Source: Siccirubricoccus soli
GTDB taxonomy: Bacteria; Pseudomonadota; Alphaproteobacteria; Acetobacterales; Acetobacteraceae
Assembly (NCBI RefSeq): GCF_024178315.1
Contig: NZ_JAMZIK010000070.1
Location: 43,349-107,348, forward strand
Length of the DNA stretch: 64,000 nt
Reading direction: 5' to 3'
Every line of letters starts with the position of its first letter. Within the stretch, counting starts at the first letter, position 1. This document shows positions 36,173-44,795 of this stretch, piece by piece. The notes beneath the pieces were generated by a model. That model saw only the letters and a list, made by a program, of their open reading frames with translations. It ran no database searches and was not told where the DNA came from. The translations under genes and the position numbers were made by a program.

Positions 36173-36189
36173 GGCAAGCGATGTGCCAA
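36173..36189 (-). promoter_or_regulatory. Sigma-54 (RpoN)-type promoter
   Basis: On the minus strand TTGGCACATCGCTTGCC carries TGGCAC, five bases, TTGC, with exactly ten bases between GG and GC. Transcription would start near 36161 and run into the deacetylase-dctQ-dctM operon starting at 36106. Confidence 0.72.
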
Positions 36190-36405
36190 GGCCCGGACCC
36201 GCCGGGGAGCCGATGCCGGGCATCCGCTGCCCGCCATGCTGGCGGGTTCCTGCGCATCCTGCCGAAAGCGGGGGCAGGGAGACAGCATCGGGGCCGAAGA
36301 TCATGGCGTTGCCCGTTGGCGGCAGTGCTGCCATCTCCCCGCCGCGGGATGGACCACCCCCGGACCCCGATGCGGGTCTCAGAGCCGGAGGTTCAGCCCG
36401 CCGGC

Positions 36406-39336
36406 CTACGCCGTCTTCGCATTCGCGCATTCGGCGCGCAGCCGCGTCATCGCCTCATCCAGCGCCGCCAGGGAGTCCGCGGCGACCGCCAGCACCGCCT
36501 CCCGCAGCGCCAGGCGTTCCGGCGGCGGAAGCTGCGCCGCGTGCTCCTGCAATTGCCGGGCGCCGGTCGCCAGTCGCGTTGCGCCGAGCGTCGAGGCCGC
36601 CCCGACCAGGCGATGCGCCGCCGGGATCACCGCCTGCTCCGCCGGCGCATCCGGCGCGGCGGCACCCAGCGCGGCGGCAGCCAGGCGGATCTCGCTGATG
36701 AACTCCGGCGCCAGCCGCAGCGCCGTCCGGGCATCCAGCCCCGGCAGGCTCAGGGCGGCGCCGCCGCGCTGGGTCAGCAGCGGCAATTGCCGGAAATCCA
36801 CCGCCGCCGCGCTGGGGGCCACCGCCTCCTGCGGCGCCTCGCCGCCGGTCAGCCGATCCAGCGTCGCCAGCAGCGAGTCCCGCTCGATCGGCTTGGCCTG
36901 ATGCGCATCCATGCCGGCGGCGAGGCAGGCGGCCACATCCTCGGCGAAGGCACTGGCGGTGATGGCGAGGATCGGCACCCGGCCGAGCGGGCCCGGCAGC
37001 TCGCGGATGCGCCGCGTCGCCTCCAGCCCGTCCATCACCGGCATCATCACATCCATCAGCACGGCGTCGAAGCGCCGCCCGTCCTGGCCCGCCTGCACCG
37101 CCTCCAGCGCCTGGGCGCCGTCCGCGACGCAATGCACCCGGTGGCCGGCGGATTCCAGCAGGGCGCGGGCGACGGCGAGGTTGGCCGGCACGTCGTCCGC
37201 GACCAGGATGGCCAGGGAGCGGCGCCGCGGCGGGGCCGGCTCCGCCTCCTTCGGCCCGGCATCGGCCTCCGCCTCCGCCAGGGGCCGCAGCGGCACCTCG
37301 AACCAGAAGAGTGCGCCGCTGCCGGCAGGGTTGTCGCAGCAGCCGATCCGGCCTTCCATCTGTGCCACGATGCCGGCGGCGATGGCGAGCCCAAGGCCGG
37401 TGCCGCCCATCCGGCTGCCGGGCTCGAGCTGGACGAAATCGCCGAACACCACGCCCCGCTCCGCCTCCGGCACGCCGGGGCCGCGGTCGCGCACCTCGAT
37501 GCGTACCGGCACCCGGCCATCCGCACCGGGCGGGCCGGCCGGCCGCGCCTCCAGCTCCACCGTGCCGCCTGCGGGGGAGAATTTCACGGCGTTGGAGAGC
37601 AGGTTGAGGATCGCCTGTTGCAGCCGGGTACGGTCGGTCTCGAACCGGGTCGGCAGCCCGGGCCCGATCTCGACGCGGAGCAGCACGGATTTCTCCTCCG
37701 CTGCCGGGCGGATCAGCGCGGCGCAGCCTTCCAGCACCTGCCCCAGGGTCGCCGGGGCCAGGCGCAGCTCCAGCCGCCCGGCCTCGATCCGCGCCAGGTC
37801 CAGCACGTCGTTCGCCACCGCCACCAGGTGCCGGCCGGCGGCTTCCAGGGTGCGGGCCCGGGCCCGCTGCTCGCCGGTCAGCACCGGGTCCCGCGCCAGG
37901 GCCTGGGCCAGGCCGAGCACGCCGTTCAGCGGGGTGCGCAGCTCATGGCTCATCCGCGCGAGGAAGCGGGATTTCGCCTCGGTCGCCGCCGCCGCCTGGT
38001 CGCGCGCCTGGGCCAGCTCGGCCATGGCCTGCTTCAGGGCGGTGATCTCGGTGCGGATGCCCACCGTGCCGCCATCCGGCGTGCTGCGCTCCGTCACCAT
38101 GACCCAGCGGCCATCCGGCAGCAGGCGTTCCATGCTGGGGCGGTTGCCGCGGCGCCAGGCGGCCATCTCGATGACGAAGCCTTCGATGTCGTCCTTCACA
38201 TAGGGGTACTGGCCGCGCCTGGCGCCTTCCCGGATGATGTCCTCGAAGCGCGCCCCGGGCACGATGAAGGGGGCGCTGATGGCGTAGAGGTCGCGGAAAC
38301 GCTGGTTGCAGATCACCAGCCGGTCGTTGGCGTCGTACATGACGAAGCCGTCCGGCATGGTCTCGATAGCGCTTTCCAGCACCACCCGGGCCTGGGCCCG
38401 CTCGGCTTCCACCTTCTCCCGCTGCCGCAGGGCGAGGGTGAGGGCGAGGGCGAGCAGGATCAGCAGCGCGCCGGTGCCGGTGGCGACGCCCAGCACCCGC
38501 CGGCGGTCCAGGGTCCAGGTGGCGAAGGCGTCGTCCAGCTCGTAGCTGACCGAGATGTGGACGTCCTGGTAAAGGGTCGGGCGGGTGGCGAGGAAGCTCT
38601 CCTGCCCGTGGGGCTGGGTGCGGAGCGTGATGGCGCCGCCATCCCTCGCCGGGGGCGCGGCGCCCTCGGCCGGCTTGCGCCCTAGCAGCTGCTCGTCATG
38701 CGGCAGGCGCAGCAGCACCATGCCGTCCGCGCGCTCGATGCCGATGGCAAGGCCCGGCACTTCCCCGACCGGGCTGAGCAGGGTGGAGACCAGGGTGAGA
38801 GGCACCTCCGCAATGGCCACCAGCGGCCCGACCTCGGGCAGCGCGATGGCGCGGAGGAAGAAGAGGGCCCATTCCCCGGTCAGCGGGTTGCGGGCCGGCC
38901 CGCTGATGAGCGCGGCACCGATCCGCTGCGCCTCCGTCAGCCGCTCCGCCTCCACCGGCAGCTCGCGGCTGCGGGAGGCGGGCAGGGCGGAGGCCCAGGG
39001 CCGCCCGTCCGGGCGCACCAGCACCAGGTCGCGGAAGTTGAAATTCTGAAAGTTCAGCTCCCGCAGCACCCGCGTGGCGGAATCCTGGTCGAGCGTCACG
39101 CCGCCATGGACCTGGGCAAGGATGGCGGGCAGCCCTGCCAGCATCCCGTCCACGGCGAGGAATTGCCGGTTGACCGTGCTTTCCACCACCCGAGCGACGC
39201 GCTGCACGGTCTGGCGCGCATTCTCCTCTGCCGTATGGCGCATCCGCCCCACCAGCAATTCGGTGCCGAGGGAGAGGCCGGCCAGCAACATGCCGGTGGC
39301 ACCGATGATGGTGAGGCGGAGGCGGCGAGTCGGCAT
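36406..39336 (-). CDS. Hybrid sensor histidine kinase with receiver and Hpt domains
   Basis: A 976-residue membrane kinase. A first span lies at about residues 8-28. A large periplasmic sensor follows to about 280, probably Cache-like. The second span (about 281-303) leads to a PAS-like domain (TMPDGFVMYDANDRLVICNQRF, about 325-440). The phospho-acceptor His in FLARMSHELRTPLNG is near residue 461. The ATPase domain ends with GGTGLGLAIAAGI. A receiver has its Asp in VLMDVMMPVMDG near 762, and a C-terminal Hpt has its His in PAAHRLVGAASTLG near 908. It starts three bases after a TRAP-type binding protein, so the two probably form one sensory unit. No separate response regulator is nearby. Confidence 0.95.
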   Translation of the reverse strand: MPTRRLRLTIIGATGMLLAGLSLGTELLVGRMRHTAEENARQTVQRVARVVESTVNRQFLAVDGMLAGLPAILAQVHGGVTLDQDSATRVLRELNFQNFNFRDLVLVRPDGRPWASALPASRSRELPVEAERLTEAQRIGAALISGPARNPLTGEWALFFLRAIALPEVGPLVAIAEVPLTLVSTLLSPVGEVPGLAIGIERADGMVLLRLPHDEQLLGRKPAEGAAPPARDGGAITLRTQPHGQESFLATRPTLYQDVHISVSYELDDAFATWTLDRRRVLGVATGTGALLILLALALTLALRQREKVEAERAQARVVLESAIETMPDGFVMYDANDRLVICNQRFRDLYAISAPFIVPGARFEDIIREGARRGQYPYVKDDIEGFVIEMAAWRRGNRPSMERLLPDGRWVMVTERSTPDGGTVGIRTEITALKQAMAELAQARDQAAAATEAKSRFLARMSHELRTPLNGVLGLAQALARDPVLTGEQRARARTLEAAGRHLVAVANDVLDLARIEAGRLELRLAPATLGQVLEGCAALIRPAAEEKSVLLRVEIGPGLPTRFETDRTRLQQAILNLLSNAVKFSPAGGTVELEARPAGPPGADGRVPVRIEVRDRGPGVPEAERGVVFGDFVQLEPGSRMGGTGLGLAIAAGIVAQMEGRIGCCDNPAGSGALFWFEVPLRPLAEAEADAGPKEAEPAPPRRRSLAILVADDVPANLAVARALLESAGHRVHCVADGAQALEAVQAGQDGRRFDAVLMDVMMPVMDGLEATRRIRELPGPLGRVPILAITASAFAEDVAACLAAGMDAHQAKPIERDSLLATLDRLTGGEAPQEAVAPSAAAVDFRQLPLLTQRGGAALSLPGLDARTALRLAPEFISEIRLAAAALGAAAPDAPAEQAVIPAAHRLVGAASTLGATRLATGARQLQEHAAQLPPPERLALREAVLAVAADSLAALDEAMTRLRAECANAKTA

Positions 39337-39339
39337 GGC

Positions 39340-40413
39340 TCAGTGTGCCGTCGCGCGCAGTCCGCGCACCGGGGCGATGTAGCGGTTCCACGCCTCCGCG
39401 CAGTCCGGGCCGCAGCGCTGGATCCAGCTCGGCAGCACGGTGTCGCGCAGCAGCTGGGCGCGCAGCGCGCGGTCGGCCGGGCTGTCCTCGACGACGACCA
39501 TGCGGCCGCGACGGCCGCCGCGGCAGGCCTCGCCCCCGGCGTTGCAGATCAGCCCGTCCTCCGTCTCCCGCGCCGCGGCCTGCCATATCTGCTCCTGCAG
39601 CTCGGCCAGCCCCGCCCGCAGCTTCGCCTGCAGCTCCGGCGGGATCCGCGCCCAGGCGGCCTGGTTGGTGGCAAAGAGGGAGATGCCCCAGGTGATGGCC
39701 ACGGGGGAGACATGGGTGGTCACCTCATGCAGCCCGATCGTATTGCCCGAGAGGGTGCCGGTGATGGCGCATTCCACGATGCCGGCGCGCAGGGCGCCGA
39801 TCACCTCGGCGAAGGGCACCAGGATGGGGATGGCGCCGAGGCCGGTGACCAGCTCCGCCTGGGCGACGGAGGAGACGCGGATGCGCCGCCCGGACAGGTC
39901 GCCGAGGCCGGTGAAGGGCCTCTGGCAGAACATCACCTGCGCCGGGTAGGTGTAGATGGCCAGCAATTCCACGTTGTAGCGGGTGCGCAGCAGCGCCTCG
40001 ATGCGCGGCCGGTAGAGCGCGACGGTCTCCCGCAGCGTCGCCTGGTCGGGGCTCATCACCGGCAGGTCGATGGCGTTCAGCTCCGGCTCATCCGCCGCCG
40101 ACAGGCCAAGTAGTGCGGTGGCGAAGGGCACCACGCCGAGGCGGAGCAATTGCAGGGTTTCCTGCCCGCGCACCCCGCTGCGGTCGAAGGGCGAGATCTC
40201 GCCGCGGATCCGCCCGCCGGTGAGCTCCGGCACCCGCCTGGTCCAGAACGGCGCTTCGAAGCTGACATACTGGCTGACCCCGGCGAGCCCGCCCAGCACC
40301 TTGACGGTCATCGCATCCCGGTCCGCCCCGCGCGCGGACAGGGTGCCGAGCAGCAGGGCGAGGAGCGCCAGGATCCACTGGGGCCGCGGCCGGGCTGGGG
40401 CTGCAGGTGTCAT
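39340..40413 (-). CDS. TRAP-type (DctP-family) periplasmic binding protein, probable sensor partner
   Basis: A 357-residue secreted binding protein. The signal segment is WILALLALLLGTLSARG. The fold shows RGEISPFDRSGVRGQETLQLLRLGVV, LLAIYTYPAQVMFCQRPF, LSGRRIRVSSVAQAELVTGLGAIPI and FAEVIGALRAGIVECAITG. No TRAP permease adjoins it. Instead the hybrid kinase follows after three bases. In-frame ATGs at 40443 and 40428 also exist; 40413 is used because a paired direct repeat overlaps the first. It probably presents a ligand to the kinase, rather than feeding transport. Confidence 0.88.
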   Translation of the reverse strand: MTPAAPARPRPQWILALLALLLGTLSARGADRDAMTVKVLGGLAGVSQYVSFEAPFWTRRVPELTGGRIRGEISPFDRSGVRGQETLQLLRLGVVPFATALLGLSAADEPELNAIDLPVMSPDQATLRETVALYRPRIEALLRTRYNVELLAIYTYPAQVMFCQRPFTGLGDLSGRRIRVSSVAQAELVTGLGAIPILVPFAEVIGALRAGIVECAITGTLSGNTIGLHEVTTHVSPVAITWGISLFATNQAAWARIPPELQAKLRAGLAELQEQIWQAAARETEDGLICNAGGEACRGGRRGRMVVVEDSPADRALRAQLLRDTVLPSWIQRCGPDCAEAWNRYIAPVRGLRATAH

Positions 40414-40440
40414 CGGGACATCGCGGGACATTTCCCCAAT

Positions 40441-40475
40441 CATACACCGGAATGGAAACCATACACCGGAATGGA
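40441..40475 (-). promoter_or_regulatory. Paired direct repeat upstream of the binding protein-kinase operon
   Basis: CATACACCGGAATGGA occurs twice, at 40441-40456 and 40460-40475, with a 19-bp period close to two helical turns. The location just before the operon suits a response-regulator or other tandem-binding activator. Confidence 0.5.
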
Positions 40476-40739
40476 TCGGCGCAAGGGAGTCGCTGCCCCT
40501 GCGTGGCGCCCGCGGCCCGGACGGACCCGATGCCGTGCCTGCCGGGGCCGGGGCTGCGCCTGCCCTGCCCGTTCCTGCGTCCCTGCCGGCCCAGCTCCGG
40601 ACGCGGCGGCGTGGCGGCGCCGGTGCGGACTATCCAGGCGGAAGGGCGACGCGTCCATGTCATTTTCCGCCGCCCATGGCGCAAGCGCCGCGGGTGGCCG
40701 GAAGGCAAGGCAACGCGCGCCGGGCGAGGCGCGCCCGGT

Positions 40740-41702
40740 TCAGCCTCGCGGCGCCCAGGCGGGCGGCGCCACGCTGCCGGTCTGGGCGGTGATGCGGCCA
40801 TAGGCCTCCGGCCGGCGGTGCCGGGCAAAATCGAAGATGGTCTTCCGCCCCAGCTCGCACATGCCAAGGTCGCATTCGGCGACGATCAGCTCATCCCCCC
40901 AGCTCGTCGCTTGGGCCATGATCTCGCCCTGCGGGTTGACGATGATGGAGTGGCCGAACAGCTCATGCCCGTCCTCGTCGCCCGCCTTGGCGACGCCGGC
41001 GGCGAAGCAGGCATTCTGGTAGCAGCCCGCCTGGATGGAGAGGTGGCTGTGGAAGACGCGCAGGTGATGCGCCTCGAAGCCCCGGTTCTCCATGTTCAGG
41101 GAGGGGGTGTTGTAGCCGAGCATGACGAGTTCCACCTGCTGCAGCCCGAGCACCCGCCAGGCTTCCGGCCAGCGGCGGTCGTTGCAGATCATCATGCCGA
41201 TATTGACCTGGGTCTCGCCGACCGGGGCGCGGACCACCGGGAAGCCGAGATCGCCCACCTCGAAATAGCGCTTCTCCAGGTGCTGCACGCGGCGCTGCGG
41301 GTCGTATTCCTTGTGGCCGGGCAGATGCACCTTGCGGTACTTCAGCACCACCTCGCCCGAGGGATGCACATAGACCGCGGTGTTGAAGCGGCGCCCCTCC
41401 GGCGTCTTCTCGGCATAGCCGAGATGGAAGCCGATGCCGTATGTCCGCGCCGCCGCGAAGAGCGGGGCGGTGGCGTTGGAGGGGAGGGCGGTCTCGTACC
41501 AGTGGTCGGCGTTGGCGAGGTCTTCCTCATACCAGCGGGGAAAGAAGGTGGTCAGGGCGAGTTCGGGAAAGACCACCACCTCCGCGCCGCGGCGATGCGC
41601 CGTCTCCATCAGCCGGACCATGCGGCCCACGGCGACCTCGCGGCCCTCCGCCTTCTGGATGGGACCGAGCTGGGCGGCGGCGAGGACGAGGCGGCGGGAC
41701 AT
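40740..41702 (-). CDS. N-carbamoyl-D-amino acid hydrolase-like nitrilase-family amidase
   Basis: A 320-residue carbon-nitrogen hydrolase closely resembling the Agrobacterium D-carbamoylase. The catalytic triad is Glu47 (VVFPELALTTFFPRW), Lys124 (YRKVHLPGHKEY) and Cys173 (MMICNDRRWPE). LEKRYFEVGDLGFPV and the C-terminal ARHRRPEAYG are also typical. It cleaves N-carbamoyl groups to ammonia, CO2 and amino acid. A second such gene lies at 46752. With the hydantoinase at 27222 it could complete the D-hydantoin pathway. It stands alone on this strand. Confidence 0.9.
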   Translation of the reverse strand: MSRRLVLAAAQLGPIQKAEGREVAVGRMVRLMETAHRRGAEVVVFPELALTTFFPRWYEEDLANADHWYETALPSNATAPLFAAARTYGIGFHLGYAEKTPEGRRFNTAVYVHPSGEVVLKYRKVHLPGHKEYDPQRRVQHLEKRYFEVGDLGFPVVRAPVGETQVNIGMMICNDRRWPEAWRVLGLQQVELVMLGYNTPSLNMENRGFEAHHLRVFHSHLSIQAGCYQNACFAAGVAKAGDEDGHELFGHSIIVNPQGEIMAQATSWGDELIVAECDLGMCELGRKTIFDFARHRRPEAYGRITAQTGSVAPPAWAPRG

Positions 41703-41804
41703 GCGGCGGGCTCCGGTGCTGCGACCCTACTGGTCGCATCCCGGGCGGCGTGGGGGCAAGTGGTCGGGCAGGGGGAAGGCGGCGGCCCGCGCCGCGCCCG
41801 GCCG

Positions 41805-43067
41805 CTACCAGGGGAAGACCGGGTCCGGCGCGATCTCCACGGCTTCGATGACGCCCTGGAAGCCCGGGTCGCAGAACAGCCGGACCTCCACCTGGTCCAG
41901 ATCCGCCTCCGAGCTGAAGGGCAGCGTCACCGCGCCATCGCCCGAGGCCATGATCATCCCATCGAGCGCGCGGGTGGCGAGGATGGCGTTGCCGGCATGG
42001 GCCGCCACATCCATCCGCGCCGCGCCGCGCGGGGCGTCGTTCCGGGCGAAGCGGATCATCGCCCGGTAATGCCCGGCCGGCAGGGCGATATAGGGCCCGT
42101 AGAGCCCGGTGCCAGGCGCCTTGGCCGCCAGCACGATGCCGCGCCCGGTCCGCTCGCCGATGGCGGTGTTGATGCGCGGATCGGCGCCGGCGGCGCGGAA
42201 CACCGGCTGGCCGAGCCGCCGCGCCTCCCACAGCGTCATCCACCCCGGCTCGCGGCAGGGGAGCTTCAGCCCGAACCAGCCGGTGCGGCGGAGCGCCTGG
42301 CGGAAGTATTCCTCGCGGAAGCCCAGCTCCAGCCAGCCATTCTTGCGGATGGCCCAGAGCGAGTTGCCGTCCAGCCGCAGCCCCCAGGGCATCGGGAACT
42401 CCGGCTGGATCGGCTCCGCGGCGAAGAAGATGCGGGCCTCGGGCGTCAGCGCCGGGCCCAGCGCCTGCAGCAGGCGCAGATGGTCGGCGCAATGGTGGAA
42501 GCATTCGAAGAACAGCGCGGCGTCAAAGCGGTCGCGCGCCTTCTCCACCCAGAGGAAATCGTCGTTCACCACCTCGATCTCGAGACCCTCCATCGCGGCG
42601 CGGCGGCGGATCAGCTCGCAGAAGCGAGGCTCGATATCGACGGCGGTGACCCGGTGGCCGAGCTTCGCCAGCATCAGGGTGGTGTGGCCCCAGCCCGGGC
42701 CGAACTCGATCACCCGGGAGCTGGGCGGCAGCGCCATCGCCCGCAGCAGGGCGCCGATGGCCATGAAGTAGTCGCCCGTCGTCACGCCGCTGGCGGTGGA
42801 GAAGGGGAAGGGCCGGCGGATCGCCGCCTCGATGTCGAAGGGCGTGGCCTCGTTGCCGAGCGCGTAGTCGCGCCCGGCGATGCGGCAATAGAGCGCCATC
42901 TGCGCCTGGCGGTAGGCGTCCGAGAGCGGGTCGGCGGGCAGGTCCCAGGGCGGCTCCATGCGGAAGGTGCCGAAGACGGCCCGCATGGCATCGTCCGAGA
43001 TGGCCTCGGCGCGGTTGCACTCGGCGATTTTCTCGTCGAGTTCGCCGAGCGTCGTGATGATCTGCAT
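41805..43067 (-). CDS. Class I SAM-dependent methyltransferase with C-terminal extension
   Basis: A 420-residue protein. The Rossmann methyltransferase core lies at about residues 90-240 (VIEFGPGWGHTTLMLAKLGHRVTAVDIEP, VVNDDFLWVEKARDRFDAALFFECFHH). The last about 150 residues contain a beta-rich module (GLYGPYIALPAGHYRAMIRFAR) resembling carbohydrate-associated modules. The N-terminal region (AMRAVFGTFRMEPPWD) is typical of methyltransferases from surface polysaccharide loci. The start at 43067 gives the full N-terminal motif. A role in glycan modification is possible but no glycan genes adjoin. Confidence 0.85.
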   Translation of the reverse strand: MQIITTLGELDEKIAECNRAEAISDDAMRAVFGTFRMEPPWDLPADPLSDAYRQAQMALYCRIAGRDYALGNEATPFDIEAAIRRPFPFSTASGVTTGDYFMAIGALLRAMALPPSSRVIEFGPGWGHTTLMLAKLGHRVTAVDIEPRFCELIRRRAAMEGLEIEVVNDDFLWVEKARDRFDAALFFECFHHCADHLRLLQALGPALTPEARIFFAAEPIQPEFPMPWGLRLDGNSLWAIRKNGWLELGFREEYFRQALRRTGWFGLKLPCREPGWMTLWEARRLGQPVFRAAGADPRINTAIGERTGRGIVLAAKAPGTGLYGPYIALPAGHYRAMIRFARNDAPRGAARMDVAAHAGNAILATRALDGMIMASGDGAVTLPFSSEADLDQVEVRLFCDPGFQGVIEAVEIAPDPVFPW

Positions 43068-43456
43068 GCGGTCGTCCTGTCGCGGCGCGGCAGGGCCGTG
43101 GGTGCGGCCATGCCCTGGCAAGGGTGATGTCCGGGGCAGCCTATCCCGATCCGTCCGGACCGGGGAGCGGTCCGGGCAGCCTGTCCGGGGGCGGCGACGG
43201 CTAAGCGGTGCGGCGCGGCACCGGGCGCCGGCAGGGCCAGCCATCGGTGACCCAGTCGTTGAACGCGGTTGCTCCGGATGGACGACCTGCAAGTGGCGGG
43301 GGCCCCGCAGGGTCGCCGCTGCGATAGGAATATCCTGCGTCGGCAGCACCTCCGACGGGGACAATATTCCCGCGCATCGTAATCTGACACGATCGAAACA
43401 TCCGGCCCCGTGACAAGTGCTTCGGGCTACGGCATGCAGCCTCCCGGAGGACCGCC
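43068..43456. other. Divergent promoter region, no gene seen
   Basis: This 389-bp spacer lies between the methyltransferase and a Bug receptor. The part near 43370-43420 is AT-richer and probably holds promoters. No convincing small gene or palindrome is seen. Confidence 0.45.
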
Positions 43457-44428
43457 ATGAACTTCACCCGCCGCGCCCTGCTCGCCGCCAGCCTCGCGCC
43501 CCTCGCCACGCCGACGTTGGCCCAGGGCGAATTCCCCAACCGCCCGCTCCGCATGGTCATTCCCTTCCCGCCGGGCGGCGGCAGCGACATCCTCGGCCGC
43601 CTCCTGGCCCAGCGGATGGGCGATGTGCTCGGCCAGCCGGTGGTGCCGGAGAACCGCGCCGGCGCCGGCGGCAATATCGGCACGGACATGGCCGCCAAGG
43701 CGGCGCCGGACGGCTACACCATGGTCACGGTGTTCAACACCATCGTGGTGAACCAATTCATCTTCCGCTCCATGCCCTTCGACCTGAAGCGGGACCTGAC
43801 GCCGCTCGGCCGGGTCGCCCTGGCGCCGACGCTGATCGCCGGCGGGCCGAAGCTGCGCGCCGCCGATCTGCGCGAGGTGGTGGAGATCACCCGCCGCCAG
43901 CCCGGGTTGCTGAACCATGGCACCCCTGGCCTCGGCACCATCACCCATGTGAGTGCCGAGCTGATGGACAGCATGTCCGGCGGCAAGCTGACGCATGTGC
44001 ATTACCGCGGCACCGGCCCCGCCGTGACGGCGGCGGTGAGCGGGGAGGTGGAACTGGTCTCCGCCCCGCTCTCCGCGGTGGATGAGCTGATCAAGGGCGG
44101 CCGGCTGCGGGCGCTGGGCAACCTCGCCGGCCAGCCCAGCCCGCTGATGCCCGGCCTGCCGACCGTGGCGGAGGCCGCCGGCCTGCCCGGCTATGCGGTG
44201 GACAATTGGGGCGCGGTGCTGTTGCCTGCGGGGGTCCCGGCGCCCATCCTGGCGAAGCTCGCCGCTGCGCTGCGCCAGGCGGTGGACACGCCGGAGGGCA
44301 AGGCCGCCCTCGCCGCCCGCGGCATCGAGGCCGCCTGGGCCGATGGCGCCACCGTCACCCGCATCATCCAAGAGGATGAGGCACGGTGGGAGCCGGTGAT
44401 CCGCAAGGCCGATATCAAAGTGGAGTAG
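43457..44428 (+). CDS. Bug/TctC-family periplasmic solute receptor
   Basis: A 323-residue receptor. The signal peptide is FTRRALLAASLAPLATPTLAQ (twin-arginine-like). Family blocks are VIPFPPGGGSDILGRLLAQRM, PENRAGAGGNIGTDMAAKAAPDGYTM, HYRGTGPAVTAAVSGEVEL and WGAVLLPAGVPAPIL. CCCGGAGG lies just upstream of the ATG. No TctAB genes are near. The final codons and the stop are the first unit of a degenerate tandem repeat that extends about 210 bp downstream. Confidence 0.93.
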   Translation: MNFTRRALLAASLAPLATPTLAQGEFPNRPLRMVIPFPPGGGSDILGRLLAQRMGDVLGQPVVPENRAGAGGNIGTDMAAKAAPDGYTMVTVFNTIVVNQFIFRSMPFDLKRDLTPLGRVALAPTLIAGGPKLRAADLREVVEITRRQPGLLNHGTPGLGTITHVSAELMDSMSGGKLTHVHYRGTGPAVTAAVSGEVELVSAPLSAVDELIKGGRLRALGNLAGQPSPLMPGLPTVAEAAGLPGYAVDNWGAVLLPAGVPAPILAKLAAALRQAVDTPEGKAALAARGIEAAWADGATVTRIIQEDEARWEPVIRKADIKVE

Positions 44429-44640
44429 CGTCCGCGGCGCCGTGCCGCGGCCCCGGGCACGCTTGCCGGTCCCTGCGGCGGGGGCTGGCGACCCGCAGGC
44501 CGGCATCAAGGCAGAGTAGCGCCCGCGGCGCCCTGCCGACGCCCGGGCAGGTTTCCCGGCTCCCGCGGCGGGGGCCGGCGATCCGCAGGCCGGCGCCAAG
44601 GTAAAGCAGCGCCCATGGCGCCCTGCCGGAGTCCCAAGCG
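44398..44640. repeat. Degenerate tandem repeat of about 90 bp including the 3' end of the Bug receptor gene
   Basis: The stretch starting at the last codons (ATCCGCAAGGCCGATATCAA at 44398) recurs about 91 bp later (near 44490) and again about 90 bp after that (near 44580). The third copy is partial, and in all there are about two and a half units. Each carries GCGGCGCC, GGCGGGGGC(T/C)GGCGA and CCGCAGGCCGGC. The repeats are diverged, so the duplication is old. Confidence 0.75.
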
Positions 44641-44795
44641 CGCATCCCTCTTCCCTCATCCCGGACGGACACCGCTGGAGAGCGGTGCGGCGCCGGCCGC
44701 CGCGCACGCGCCCCCGTACCCTTCAGGCCCGGTGGCCGCTCCACGCCGCGGTTATGGCAGCCGCGGCCCGCCCCGCGGCACCACATCGCGTGCGG

